From assembly GCF_030295975.1 (NCBI RefSeq), contig NZ_AP027364.1, positions 2,232,001-2,296,000 of the forward strand: a stretch of DNA of 64,000 nt. Direction: 5' to 3'. Shown piece after piece: positions 37,899-50,089 of this stretch. The position numbers and the translations under genes are program-made. The DNA comes from Thalassotalea atypica (GTDB taxonomy: Bacteria > Pseudomonadota > Gammaproteobacteria > Enterobacterales > Alteromonadaceae). The notes beneath the pieces are model-generated. The model did no database searches. It was not told where the DNA came from and worked only from the letters and a program-made list of their open reading frames with translations. Numbering within the stretch: the first letter of the stretch is position 1; each line of letters begins with the position of its first letter.

Positions 37899-39275
37899 GT
37901 GAAAAACAAAAAAATACTGATAGCTGATGATGACTTGAATATTATCGCTAGTTTGAAATATATCTTATCAGAAGAAAATTTCGATATCGTTACCGTAACG
38001 ACGCCACAAGCGGTGTTAGATAACCTAAAACAAACCGCAGTTGACTTAGTCTTACTGGACATGAATTTTCAACAAGATACCACCTCTGGTACTGAAGGTT
38101 TACAACTGGTTGAAGCAATCAGACAATTCGACAGTTCACTGCCCATTATTGTCATGACCGGCTGGGCCACTATAGACATTGCCGTAGATGCAATGCAAGC
38201 TGGTGCTAAAGATTTTGTCCAAAAGCCCTGGAACAATGAACGCATAATTACAGCAATTAGTACTCAATTGAAGTTAGCAGTTGCCAATAAAAAACTAAAA
38301 CGGTTAAGCCAAGAAAACAGTTTGCTAAAATCGCAAAATCATCCAAAAACTCAAGACAGTATTATCGCGCAATCCCCGGCAATGAAACAGTTGCTAGCAA
38401 CCCTGTCAGATTTGGCTCAAAGCGACATGAGTATATTGCTAACCGGTGATAATGGAACGGGTAAAAGCATGCTTGCTGCTTATGTCCATAAACTTTCTTC
38501 AAGAGCAGATAATTCATTTGTTGCCGTGAATATGGGCGCTATCCCTGAAAACCTTTTTGAAAGTGAAATGTTTGGACACGTTAAAGGTGCCTTCACAGAT
38601 GCCAAGGAAAGCCGCATTGGCCGCTTTGAAATGGCAGAGCAAGGCACATTGTTCTTAGATGAGCTGGCCAATATTCCTATTGCTCAACAAGCAAAATTAC
38701 TCAGGGTATTAGAAGAGCAACAATACGAAGTGGTCGGCAGCAGCAAAGTACAACATGCAGATGTACGCATAATCTCAGCGACAAACTGCGATTTACCACA
38801 AGCGATCAGTGAACAAAAATTTCGCCAAGACTTATATTATCGATTAAACACAATACAATTGCGCGTTCCTTCATTAAGTGAACGTAAAGAAGATATTGTC
38901 CCATTAGCTAACTACTTTCTGAGCAATTTTAGCGTTAAATATAATGTAACCACTCCGGCATTAAGCGAAGATGCGACTAAATCATTACAACAATATAGCT
39001 GGCCCGGCAATATCAGAGAATTAAGCCATTTGATGGAAAAGCTCCTCTTCACCTGCAAAAAACCTACAATTTCTGCACGTGATTTATTGCTCGAGGATAC
39101 AAACATTTCCCAAAACAGGGCTGAGAAGTTGAATCTGACCATGGAAGAAATTGAACAGATAGCACTAATCAATCGACTAAAGCACTATCAAGGTAATGCT
39201 TCTGAAACAGCAAAATCTTTAGGGTTAAGTAGAAGCGGATTTTATCGACGCATGAGTAAATATGGCTTGGCTTAA
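37899..39275 (+). CDS. NtrC-type response regulator with variant GAFTDA loop
   Basis: 458 residues starting at GTG. The receiver domain (1-120) has phospho-acceptor D54; the AAA+ domain (about 150-375) has Walker A GDNGTGKS (183-190) and Walker B GTLFLDE; a Fis-type HTH (NASETAKSLGLSRSGFYRR) ends the protein. The loop that touches sigma-54 is GAFTDA (230-235) instead of GAFTGA, so the interaction with sigma-54 may be altered or the protein may act differently. The 3' end overlaps the sensor-kinase gene by 14 bases. Context suggests control of the preceding ABC exporter. Confidence 0.92.
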   Translation: MKNKKILIADDDLNIIASLKYILSEENFDIVTVTTPQAVLDNLKQTAVDLVLLDMNFQQDTTSGTEGLQLVEAIRQFDSSLPIIVMTGWATIDIAVDAMQAGAKDFVQKPWNNERIITAISTQLKLAVANKKLKRLSQENSLLKSQNHPKTQDSIIAQSPAMKQLLATLSDLAQSDMSILLTGDNGTGKSMLAAYVHKLSSRADNSFVAVNMGAIPENLFESEMFGHVKGAFTDAKESRIGRFEMAEQGTLFLDELANIPIAQQAKLLRVLEEQQYEVVGSSKVQHADVRIISATNCDLPQAISEQKFRQDLYYRLNTIQLRVPSLSERKEDIVPLANYFLSNFSVKYNVTTPALSEDATKSLQQYSWPGNIRELSHLMEKLLFTCKKPTISARDLLLEDTNISQNRAEKLNLTMEEIEQIALINRLKHYQGNASETAKSLGLSRSGFYRRMSKYGLA

Positions 39276-40635
39276 TCGCTTTATAAGCACATTGAAAAGG
39301 AAAAGCGCACAAGCGTCAGATCATAATGAACTGGCTTGGGTTATTTGTATTCCTAGCATTATTATCACCAGCTTTTCGTTGTATAAAGCGGATACCTCAC
39401 CCTACCTGATCACGTTTATTGTTATTGTTCTAATACTGCTTTGCAGTTTTGTCATCATTAACAGCCGACAACGCGCTGAGCAACAAATAAGAACCTTATC
39501 CAATATACTCGAATCAATGATTGGTGGAGATTACTCGTTAAGGGGACGTTTGCAAACCAATCAAGCATTTCAAGAATTACTCTGCTTAGTTAATAGTCTG
39601 GCCGACACTCTTGCACAACATAAAATTGAAGCTAAGGAAAGTCGCCAGCTATTAGAAAAAATCATGGAGCAAATGGACGCCATGGTACTAGCCGTTGACG
39701 AGAAAAACTGCATTGTTATGGCTAATTTATCAGCTAAGAAGCTGATCTTGAGTAATATCAATGAGCATCACAACGTTAAACTTGACTCATTTGATATAGG
39801 CAAAATCATTCATCAGTCTCAAACAGGCATCGTTGATTTTTTGCATCCTCAACTTAAAGGCGAGCATTTTCTTTTTAAAGAAACGTTTTTAAGTGAAGGT
39901 AAACGTCATCAGCTCTATTTGATCACTAGCGCAGAACGTTTGTTGCTAGAAAAAGAACGTAAAGCATGGCAAAGCTTGCTCAGGGTATTAAGCCATGAAA
40001 TGAATAATTCATTGACACCAATAGCCAGTGTTAGCCAGTCCATGAAACAAAAACTCAAGGATAAGACAAAACCATTAAACAGGACATCACTCCATGACGG
40101 CGTCAGCATCATTAATGAGCGAGCAGAATCTTTAAGTACTTTTATCGCCAGTTATAGCCAACTGTCCCATTTACCTCAACCTAATAAAAGTGCATTCTCG
40201 TTACTTGATGTACTCTCTAAGATTGCAGCCTTATTTGACACAAAAGTTGATTTCTCTATAGACACTGAGCCTTTATCCCTTATTTGGATTGAGGCAGATA
40301 AAAATCAATTAGAGCAAGTGCTAATTAATCTATTTAAAAACGCTCATGAAGCAATGCAACAAACTGCTGCTAACTTGTTGGAAATAACTTGCAGCCAAGA
40401 AGGCAAATATTTTCACCTCCACATACATGACTTCGGTACAGGCATCGCTAACCAAAGCAACTTATTTGTCCCCTTTTATAGTACAAAACCTCAAGGGAGC
40501 GGCATAGGTTTAACCCTTTGTCGGCAAATCATGTCTAATCATGGTGGATTATTGAATCTACAAAACCGTGTTGATGTGCAAGGCGTTACTGCAACAATTT
40601 CATTACCAGTCGCCGCAATCGTTAATTCACATTAA
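39262..40635 (+). CDS. Sensor histidine kinase, NtrY-like
   Basis: 457 residues. Two membrane helices (about 27-42 and 50-70) enclose a very short periplasmic link. A HAMP/PAS-like region follows (about 75-225). The H-box LSHEMNNSLTP carries H245, and the ATPase has NLFKNAHEAM (N-box), DFGTGI (G1) and GSGIGLTLCRQIM (G2). It should phosphorylate the response regulator encoded just upstream with a 14-base overlap. With almost no periplasmic domain, it probably senses a membrane or cytoplasmic cue, perhaps the state of the ABC exporter or envelope stress. Confidence 0.92.
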   Translation: MAWLNRFISTLKRKSAQASDHNELAWVICIPSIIITSFSLYKADTSPYLITFIVIVLILLCSFVIINSRQRAEQQIRTLSNILESMIGGDYSLRGRLQTNQAFQELLCLVNSLADTLAQHKIEAKESRQLLEKIMEQMDAMVLAVDEKNCIVMANLSAKKLILSNINEHHNVKLDSFDIGKIIHQSQTGIVDFLHPQLKGEHFLFKETFLSEGKRHQLYLITSAERLLLEKERKAWQSLLRVLSHEMNNSLTPIASVSQSMKQKLKDKTKPLNRTSLHDGVSIINERAESLSTFIASYSQLSHLPQPNKSAFSLLDVLSKIAALFDTKVDFSIDTEPLSLIWIEADKNQLEQVLINLFKNAHEAMQQTAANLLEITCSQEGKYFHLHIHDFGTGIANQSNLFVPFYSTKPQGSGIGLTLCRQIMSNHGGLLNLQNRVDVQGVTATISLPVAAIVNSH

Positions 40636-40702
40636 TAACGCAAAAGTTTATGCAACCCTTTTTAACTGGCCTTATAGTCGGCATTAGTAAATACGCCTTT
40701 AT

Positions 40703-41422
40703 CTAAGATGTCTTATTTTCCATCTCGGAAATTTGTGCATTTACAATCGCAACAGTAGCTTTTTGAGTCAGTAATGCCGCATCAAATGCCGCTTGGGCTT
40801 CCTTATTTTTGATATGTTCAAAAATATCAACATGGGCTTGATACTCTTCCATCGTTACTGGGATCATGCGATTAGTGAACCTTATGTTGACTTTAAGTGC
40901 CGTTGTGATGAAATTTATTAATTGAATAAAAAACGGATTATTACTTGCCGTTAATACACTCTGATGAAACTCTATGTCCGCTTCATGCGTATCGTCTTGA
41001 CCATTAGTCGCGTCTTTCATTCTAAGTAATGCTTCTTCAATTGCTTTTAAATCAGCTTCTTGTGCATATTGCGCTGCTAAAAACGCGGCTTCCGGCTCAA
41101 TCGCTAGTCGCAATTGTAAAAAATGTCGTAGTAAGTATAAATCGGGCTTACCAAGGAGTATCCAATTTAGAACATCTACATCAAACAGATTCCAATGTTT
41201 AGAATCAACAACTTTGATACCTTGTCTCGGGCGAGAACTGATCAGTCCTTTCGCTGTTAACATTTTAACCGCTTCACGCGTTGCCGTGCGACTAATATTA
41301 AACTCTGTACACAGGTCAGCTTCAGATGGCAGGCTATCACCAATTTTGTATTTACCCTGCATTATCTTTTTACCCAATTCATGTACAACTTGTTGGGTTA
41401 AATTAAGGTGTGATGGCTGCAT
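40703..41422 (-). CDS. FadR-type GntR regulator, probable regulator of the beta-galactosidase/GH63 genes
   Basis: 239 residues. The GntR winged helix (about 8-72, SEADLCTEFNISRTATREAVKMLTAKGLI) is followed by a helical FCD effector domain (about 95-230) with metal-ligand candidates in EADIEFHQSV and a later H-rich helix. FCD-type regulators often sense sugar acids or other metabolites. It is divergent from the exported GH2 gene. A near-palindrome TTGTATGATAAA lies 31 bases upstream of its own start, and the identical motif appears at the distant TonB receptor/GH63 promoter, suggesting one regulon. Confidence 0.88.
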   Translation of the reverse strand: MQPSHLNLTQQVVHELGKKIMQGKYKIGDSLPSEADLCTEFNISRTATREAVKMLTAKGLISSRPRQGIKVVDSKHWNLFDVDVLNWILLGKPDLYLLRHFLQLRLAIEPEAAFLAAQYAQEADLKAIEEALLRMKDATNGQDDTHEADIEFHQSVLTASNNPFFIQLINFITTALKVNIRFTNRMIPVTMEEYQAHVDIFEHIKNKEAQAAFDAALLTQKATVAIVNAQISEMENKTS

Positions 41423-41452
41423 GTTGTGGTTTTAACTCTATCTTATTGTTAA

Positions 41453-41464
41453 TTGTATGATAAA
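41453..41464 (+). promoter_or_regulatory. Candidate GntR operator, site A
   Basis: TTGTATGATAAA fits the FadR-family pattern T-N-G-T-N3-A-N2-A. The same 12 bases occur in reverse at 55267-55278; including one flanking base the match is 13. It lies between the GntR and GH2 genes. Confidence 0.55.
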
Positions 41465-41545
41465 TGAGTCTCATGCTAATTGCACTATCTAATTGGCCCG
41501 ATAATCTAGTCAAAAATAGAAATAACTTGCGCTCAGTTTTTATAT

Positions 41546-41557
41546 TTGTATTATAAA
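41546..41557 (+). promoter_or_regulatory. Candidate GntR operator, site A2
   Basis: TTGTATTATAAA differs from site A at one base and lies 30 bases upstream of the GH2 start codon, where a bound repressor would block transcription. Confidence 0.45.
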
Positions 41558-41577
41558 TAGTATTGTATATTGAGTGA

Positions 41578-44802
<3,225 letters not shown>

Positions 44803-44805
44803 ACA

Positions 44806-47151
44806 ATGACAACTTTAACCCCTGTTGAATTTTCTGACCACGAGCTCTTAACGATACTGTCAGCGCAGTACCAGTTATCCGGCGAATTAAAAAAGTTACC
44901 CGGCTATTGTGATCAAAATTTCAGACTCAATTGCGAAAATGGTAATCAATACATAGTAAAAATTGCCAACGTTGACGAACCACGACTTGAACTAGAAATG
45001 CAAAACGCTGCAATGGCACATTTAGCATCCAAAGAATGTGCAGTGCCTCATGCGCTTGTTAACAAAAATAATGAATCATTACTACGTATAGTAAAAGACC
45101 AACAATGTTGTTTTTTGCGGGTATTAACCTATCTACCGGGAGACTTTTACGTTGATGCGCCATCGTTAACGCATACGCCACAACTGTGGTCTGATTTAGG
45201 CAAGTTCATTGGAGAAATTGACCTTGCCTTAGCTGACTTTGACCATGCAGGTGCTTATCGATATTTGGAGTGGGATTTAGCACAAGGTTATCGTATATGC
45301 ATGAACAAAAAGCATATACTTGATAACCAACAACGCGAACTCGTTGAATATTATTTAAAACGTTATCAAACACAAACTTTACCGTTACTGACTCACCTTC
45401 CACAAGGGGTTATTCATAACGATGCTAACGACTACAATTTGCTAATTGATTGCAAAACTGCACCATCAAAAATTGCAGGGCTAATTGATTTTGGCGACAT
45501 GGTTCACAGCCATATCATTAATGAATTGGCCATAGCATGTGCGTATGCATTAATGAACGAGAAAAACGAAACGTACGACGTGCTTACCGTACTTAAAACA
45601 ATCGTTGCTAGTTATTATCAAGTTCGTCCTTTACAAGATGCTGAGCTCGAAGTCTTGCTCTCTTTAATCTCATTACGTTTATGTACGACAGTCTGTAATG
45701 GTGCGGTGGCGTTTTCTCAGCAACCAGATAACGACTATTTACTCGTTTCAATTAAGCCCGCATGGGATTTGCTTGAGCAACTAAAAGCGTTAAATCCTTT
45801 TGCCGTTTTGTGTCAACTGCGCGGCGCTTGTCATTTACCCGTTGATACGGGGCAATCAAAAGACAGCATCATAAACTACCGAAAAAAACACTTAGGCAAA
45901 ACACTTAGCCTAAGTTACCAAGCTCCCTTGAAAATAGTGCAAGGCCAAGGCGCGTACTTATACGATGAGCAAGGAACGCCCTATTTGGACATGGTTAACA
46001 ACGTCTGTCACGTAGGTCACTGTCATCCTAAAGTTGTTGCCGCCGGTCAAGAACAGTTAGCAAAATTAAACACTAACACACGCTATTTACACGATAACAT
46101 CATTAATTATTCAAACAAGCTACTATCGACAATGCCTGATGAGTTGTCCGTTTGTATGCTTGTAAATTCAGGAAGTGAAGCCAATGAATTGGCTTTTCGT
46201 CTTGCTCGCTGTTTTACCAAGTCCAAAGAGCTCTTGGTGGTTGATGGCGCATATCATGGCAATACCAATGCCTGTATCGAAGCCAGTCCGTATAAGTTTA
46301 ATGGCCCAGGCGGTGAAGGTGAACAACCTTATGTTCATACTGTTTCTTTGCCAGACCCTTATCGAGGAAAGTTTCAAGGGAATACTCAAGAAACCGCGGA
46401 TAACTACGCAAGGAGTGTTAAAGAAACACTTGAAAACTTAGCTAAAGCAGGCAAAAAACCAAGTGCTTTTATCTGTGAGTCACTACAGGGAGTCGCTGGC
46501 CAAATTATTATGCCTGACGGTTATTTGTCCTCAGTTTACCAGCATGTTAGAGCTGCTGGCGGTGTTTGTATTGCCGACGAAGTGCAAGTAGGTTTTGGCC
46601 GAGTGGGTACGCATATGTGGGCATTTGAGACGCAAAACGTAACCCCTGATATCGTCACTTTAGGAAAACCGATTGGTAACGGCCACCCCATGGCTGCAGT
46701 TATTACCACACAAGCCATTGCCGACGCTTTTGTCACGGGTATGGAGTATTTCAACACCTTTGGCGGAAATCCCGTTTCTTGTGCCATAGGACACGCTGTA
46801 CTTGATGTGATTGAGCAAGAAAACTTACAAAAACATGCGCTAAACACAGGGAACTATTTTCAAGAGAAACTAAAACAACTTCAGCAACGCTTTGAGTTGA
46901 TTGGCGATGTTCGTGGCTTAGGCTTGTTCATTGGAGTTGAACTAGTTGAAGATAAGCTCACTAAACAACCCGCAACCGAGAAAACCTCGTGGTTGGTTGA
47001 GTTCTTCAAACAACACCAAATACTACTAAGCACTGAAGGCCCATTTTACAATATATTAAAAATAAAACCGCCGCTCGCCTTTACTCAATCTGATGCGGAT
47101 AAATTTATTAACGTGCTTGAGCTAGGATTAAAAGAACTAAGCCAACAATAA
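44806..47151 (+). CDS. Fused APH-type kinase and class III PLP phospho-lyase (hydroxylysine- or ethanolamine-type)
   Basis: 781 residues. The N-terminal half (about 1-335) is a choline/aminoglycoside-kinase fold with the catalytic HNDANDYN (204-211) and the metal-binding IDFGD. The C-terminal half (about 345-780) is a class III aminotransferase fold with D591 in [10 protein letters not shown] and PLP-binding K621 in [10 protein letters not shown]. This pairing corresponds to human AGPHD1 (5-hydroxylysine kinase) plus AGXT2L2 (5-phosphohydroxylysine phospho-lyase) or the related ethanolamine-phosphate lyase AGXT2L1. The lyase yields ammonia, phosphate and 2-aminoadipate semialdehyde (or acetaldehyde). 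The M23 peptidase insert present in longer bacterial fusions is absent. It is in an operon with beta-galactosidase; the nearby saccharopine dehydrogenases favour hydroxylysine. Confidence 0.85.
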   Translation: MTTLTPVEFSDHELLTILSAQYQLSGELKKLPGYCDQNFRLNCENGNQYIVKIANVDEPRLELEMQNAAMAHLASKECAVPHALVNKNNESLLRIVKDQQCCFLRVLTYLPGDFYVDAPSLTHTPQLWSDLGKFIGEIDLALADFDHAGAYRYLEWDLAQGYRICMNKKHILDNQQRELVEYYLKRYQTQTLPLLTHLPQGVIHNDANDYNLLIDCKTAPSKIAGLIDFGDMVHSHIINELAIACAYALMNEKNETYDVLTVLKTIVASYYQVRPLQDAELEVLLSLISLRLCTTVCNGAVAFSQQPDNDYLLVSIKPAWDLLEQLKALNPFAVLCQLRGACHLPVDTGQSKDSIINYRKKHLGKTLSLSYQAPLKIVQGQGAYLYDEQGTPYLDMVNNVCHVGHCHPKVVAAGQEQLAKLNTNTRYLHDNIINYSNKLLSTMPDELSVCMLVNSGSEANELAFRLARCFTKSKELLVVDGAYHGNTNACIEASPYKFNGPGGEGEQPYVHTVSLPDPYRGKFQGNTQETADNYARSVKETLENLAKAGKKPSAFICESLQGVAGQIIMPDGYLSSVYQHVRAAGGVCIADEVQVGFGRVGTHMWAFETQNVTPDIVTLGKPIGNGHPMAAVITTQAIADAFVTGMEYFNTFGGNPVSCAIGHAVLDVIEQENLQKHALNTGNYFQEKLKQLQQRFELIGDVRGLGLFIGVELVEDKLTKQPATEKTSWLVEFFKQHQILLSTEGPFYNILKIKPPLAFTQSDADKFINVLELGLKELSQQ

Positions 47152-47255
47152 TTTGCCTATTTAGAGGCAATGCACAGAGCTTGATCGTGGACCTTAAACA
47201 CCTATTAGAGCTAATTCATTTCCGCTAATTACACTCGCCGATCTTGATTAAGCAA

Positions 47256-47281
47256 GAAAAATGAGGCGCCATTAGGCGCCT
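47256..47281 (-). terminator. Minus-strand terminator hairpin
   Basis: AGGCGCC and GGCGCCT pair over a four-base loop; on the minus strand the hairpin is followed by a T-rich run. No intact minus-strand gene ends here today. It may also weakly end the kinase-lyase transcript on the + strand. Confidence 0.55.
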
Positions 47282-47301
47282 ATTTCAATCTAGCTATTGA
47301 G

Positions 47302-47364
47302 TTATTTTGCAACAGAGTAGCGCGTTACAGGTTTTACATTATCACCTGTCCAATATTCGATGGC
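47302..47364 (-). pseudogene. Possible C-terminal remnant of a lost gene
   Basis: The minus strand reads AIEYWTGDNVKPVTRYSVAK then stop, bounded upstream by an in-frame stop. It lies directly before a minus-strand terminator hairpin, the normal order at a gene end. I do not recognise the parent protein, and at 20 codons this could be chance. Confidence 0.25.
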
Positions 47365-47608
47365 ATATTTTTAACTTCGCGCTTGAAAACGCCTGTTATC
47401 GTAGTATTGGATTATATTAACAACTGTATTTAAAAATCAGTTGAAACAGCACGCCCTTCATCGAATGCTTATACATCTATGAAATTACAGAAGTAGCGGT
47501 TCCAATCTATTGGCGGTTTGGCTCTATCTATTGGTATTTAACCTCCTCACTGTGATGAGGTGGTGCCCACTAAAGTGGACGAAGGCCACTGTCCAGCTAT
47601 AACGACTT

Positions 47609-48186
47609 GTTAACTGGCTACTTATTGTAAAAACCTCTGCTCATCATTGATAAAACAGGCTTCTACAGTTTTAGGTTGATTAGCTCTATCTATGATCCAA
47701 CACTCCTCGTAAATTGAACAATAACAAAGCTCTATACGTATTGAATTATCAAGACTTACAAGCTCTTCTACATTTTCACCTTTATATACAACTGGAGTAA
47801 TAGTATTTTGATGAGGTAATGTACGGTTACCAATATGTGATTGCCTAATATTTCTAAATAGCTCTATATCCGCCCACATTTTTATATATTTTGAACCGTC
47901 ATAAATTTTCGCGTACTGCACTAGTGCAGGCCCAGTACCGTTGTTACTCACGCCGTAGCTAAATGAATCTCCACTAACGCTCCTAAATATTTCTAACCTA
48001 GGCCAAACTGAAGATCTAGCATATTCACGGTCAACGTAAGCTGAATAAATTGAAGTAAAAGCTGTAACCAATCCGATCAATAATGCTGATAGAGCAACTA
48101 TCATTTCCGGGTTTTTATACCACTTTTGATTTGCCATTCTTTCTTTATCCTTAACCTAAATAATGGCAAATAGTAAGCCAGTTAAC
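47609..48186. repeat. Inverted repeats flanking a single minus-strand gene
   Basis: GTTAACTGGCT at 47609-47619 recurs as its exact complement at 48176-48186, and similarity continues inward imperfectly for several bases. The pair brackets only the gene 47622-48137. The gene's stop codon begins three bases inside the left copy. This resembles a cassette or small mobile unit, though no transposase or integrase is present. Confidence 0.5.
47622..48137 (-). CDS. Small membrane-anchored protein of unknown function, cassette-like
   Basis: 171 residues: a short N-terminal stretch, one membrane helix (about 12-32, MIVALSALLIGLVTAFTSIY), then a beta-rich domain with GVSNNGTGPALVQYAKIYDG and several late cysteines (CYCSIYEEC). 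I do not recognise a named family. Single-helix proteins of this style, with the helix followed by YVDREYARSSVWPRLEI, are in my experience frequent in marine integron cassettes and genomic islands; that is recollection, not a search. Immediate flanking inverted repeats and opposite orientation to the kinase-lyase gene also suggest a late arrival. Confidence 0.6.
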   Translation of the reverse strand: MANQKWYKNPEMIVALSALLIGLVTAFTSIYSAYVDREYARSSVWPRLEIFRSVSGDSFSYGVSNNGTGPALVQYAKIYDGSKYIKMWADIELFRNIRQSHIGNRTLPHQNTITPVVYKGENVEELVSLDNSIRIELCYCSIYEECWIIDRANQPKTVEACFINDEQRFLQ

Positions 48187-48487
48187 AGTATATTATGTAG
48201 ACGTCTCAGTAATATCCGTCTACGATTTTTCCCTTAAATTATCAGAAAAATCAAATAATTCAACCTGTTAAATTCACGATAACTATGCTAAATAACAAAT
48301 ACAGAGTTATTACTGAGCATTCGTAGTAATATCCCAAAGTCATAAAATCAATTTATTCATTACTATCAATACATTATAGAGAGTACATCATTGCACTGGC
48401 GAATTACTGAGAACTCTCAATATTTACCTTAGAAAATTATTTGAATCAGTTTTGTCATTTTAGAAGGCTAATACAAACCTTTAAAAG
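48138..48487. other. Intergenic region, 350 bases, with one hairpin
   Basis: Apart from the right inverted repeat and the hairpin at 48197, no gene or motif was recognised. It contains the 3' flank of the NhaC gene and the 5' flank of the small minus-strand gene. Confidence 0.4.
48197..48230 (+). terminator. Plus-strand terminator-like hairpin without an upstream plus-strand gene
   Basis: GTAGACG and CGTCTAC enclose 13 bases and are followed by GATTTTT. The nearest + gene ends over 1 kb upstream at 47151, beyond the minus-strand gene and its flanking repeats, so the hairpin may be the displaced terminator of the kinase-lyase operon. Confidence 0.45.
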
Positions 48488-49963
48488 TTAACTCGATATA
48501 GGCACAGTACTTGTCTTAGCGGGAACAAGTAAGGTCTTCACTTTAAAGCCAGCAAGCGCACACGTTATACCAATTAACGGTGACAACCAATTAAAGAAAC
48601 AAAACACGGCAAATTCTAACGGGCTAACGAGTAAAACTGATTGCATATACGCACCGCAAGTGTTCCACGGAACCAGTACAGAAGTCACTGTACCGCCGTC
48701 TTCTATAGCTCGAGATAAATTCTCGGGTTTCAGCCCACGCTCTTTATAGTTATTTTTATACATTCTGCCGGTCATCACGATGGAAATATATTGATCCGCA
48801 GAAATACAATTAATGCCAAAGGCGGTAACAATCGTAGTGGAAATTAACGAGCCTGCTTTTTTCGTGACGCTGAGTAAGCTCTCTACAACGCGTTGTAATA
48901 AACCCACTTTTTCCATGATCGAGCCAAATACCATGGCCGAAATGATCAACCAAATGGTATTGAGCATCGATGCCATACCACCACCACTGAGCAAATCGTC
49001 GACCATTTCATTGCCAGTATCAAGTGCAACGCCAGCAAACATCACTTGCCACACCACCATAATATTCGCTTCAATAACGGGCATGCCTTCGTTCGCGTAA
49101 TCTACGATGAGATCCTGTTGAAAGAATATAGCGAAAATTGCGCCAGCCAATGCCCCGATACCTATGGCGGGAAAGGCTGGCATTTTTTTCATCGCTAAAA
49201 ATAGTGTGACAACTAATGGTAATAAAAGATACCAAGCAATATGAAATTCGCTTTCTAAGCTAGTTAATAACAGCTCTACTTGTCTGGTACTTTCCTGTTC
49301 TGCGCTGCTTAAGCCTAAAAAGAAAAATATCACCAAAGTAATGATAAAGCTCGGTACTGTGCTCCAAAGCATATTTTTAATATGGGTAAAAAGTTCAGTA
49401 TCAGAGACCGCTGCAGCAAGGTTGGTCGTATCAGATAGTGGTGATAATTTATCACCAAAATAGGCCCCGCTAATAATAGCACCCGCTGTTATGGGTGCCG
49501 ATGCACCTAACCCAGCAGAAACCCCCATCAATGCAACGCCGATGGTTGCTGCGACAGTCCAACTGCTACCTATACACAGCGCGACAAGCGCACAAAGAAT
49601 AGTACAACTTACATAAAAATATTGAGGGTCTATTATCTGTAAACCGAGGTAGATCATGGTCGGTACCGTGCCGGCCAATAACCACGTACCAATAAGAGAG
49701 CCGACCGCGAGCAAAATTAGGATAGCGCCTAAGGTCAGACTTATGCCTTTGACTATCCCCTCCTCAATTTCCTGACGAGTGTAGCCATTTTTCAAACCGA
49801 TCAAACAGGCAACACCTGCGCATAAAATTAGCGCTATTTGATTAGGGCCTGACGATGAATCATTACCAAAAAAATAGACCGCTAATGCAAGTAGCACTAG
49901 CAATATGGCAATGGGGAAAAGTGCATCGAATAATGAAGCTGATTTTTTATTGTTTTTATCCAT
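48488..49963 (-). CDS. NhaC-family Na+/H+ antiporter or amino-acid carrier
   Basis: 491 residues with roughly eleven hydrophobic segments. NhaC family features include GSSWTVAATIGVALMGVS, ISGAYFGDKLSPLSDTTNLAA and the late VPWNTCGAYMQSVL. Members exchange Na+ for H+, but some (LysW of Gammaproteobacteria, YvsH) are associated with lysine transport. Beside two saccharopine dehydrogenases and a hydroxylysine-type kinase-lyase, a role in (hydroxy)lysine uptake is plausible; this is inference. A terminator stands between it and the upstream dehydrogenase gene, so it has its own promoter. Confidence 0.85.
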   Translation of the reverse strand: MDKNNKKSASLFDALFPIAILLVLLALAVYFFGNDSSSGPNQIALILCAGVACLIGLKNGYTRQEIEEGIVKGISLTLGAILILLAVGSLIGTWLLAGTVPTMIYLGLQIIDPQYFYVSCTILCALVALCIGSSWTVAATIGVALMGVSAGLGASAPITAGAIISGAYFGDKLSPLSDTTNLAAAVSDTELFTHIKNMLWSTVPSFIITLVIFFFLGLSSAEQESTRQVELLLTSLESEFHIAWYLLLPLVVTLFLAMKKMPAFPAIGIGALAGAIFAIFFQQDLIVDYANEGMPVIEANIMVVWQVMFAGVALDTGNEMVDDLLSGGGMASMLNTIWLIISAMVFGSIMEKVGLLQRVVESLLSVTKKAGSLISTTIVTAFGINCISADQYISIVMTGRMYKNNYKERGLKPENLSRAIEDGGTVTSVLVPWNTCGAYMQSVLLVSPLEFAVFCFFNWLSPLIGITCALAGFKVKTLLVPAKTSTVPISS

Positions 49964-50050
49964 GTAAGTCTCGATGGGTAAGTTGGATTTTTAAGTCCAC
50001 CAGCTCACCTTATGCGCTCCCTTAGCTGCTATTAAAATTGTCGCTTAATA

Positions 50051-50088
50051 AAAAGCCCCGTTCAACGTCGATGTTAAGCGGGGCTTTT
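50051..50088 (-). terminator. Terminator after the saccharopine dehydrogenase pair
   Basis: AAAAGCCCCG and CGGGGCTTTT form the stem with further inner pairing; T-runs exist on both sides. It begins two bases after the dehydrogenase stop on the minus strand. Confidence 0.9.
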
Positions 50089-50089
50089 A

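Larger units (their letters stand above)
47152..47621. other. Intergenic region with decayed sequence and hairpins
   Basis: 470 bases without an intact gene. It holds a minus-strand terminator hairpin (47256-47281), a 20-codon minus-strand tail (47302-47364) that looks like the end of a lost gene, and near 47550-47600 a run of small palindromes (ACCTC/GAGGT with TCAC/GTGA inside, then CCACT/AGTGG) leading into the inverted repeat at 47609. The patchwork suggests past insertion or deletion. Confidence 0.5.

Noticed and set aside
47543-47620. Possible integron attC site beside the small cassette-like gene
   Set aside because: The outer arms roughly fit RYYYAAC and GTTRRRY on the minus strand, but the inner arms are not complementary, so a true attC was not called; only the inverted repeats are reported.
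49964-50050. Lysine riboswitch in front of the NhaC-family gene, as in lysW genes
   Set aside because: Only about 86 bases separate the gene from the upstream terminator, too short for an L-box, and no conserved core was seen.
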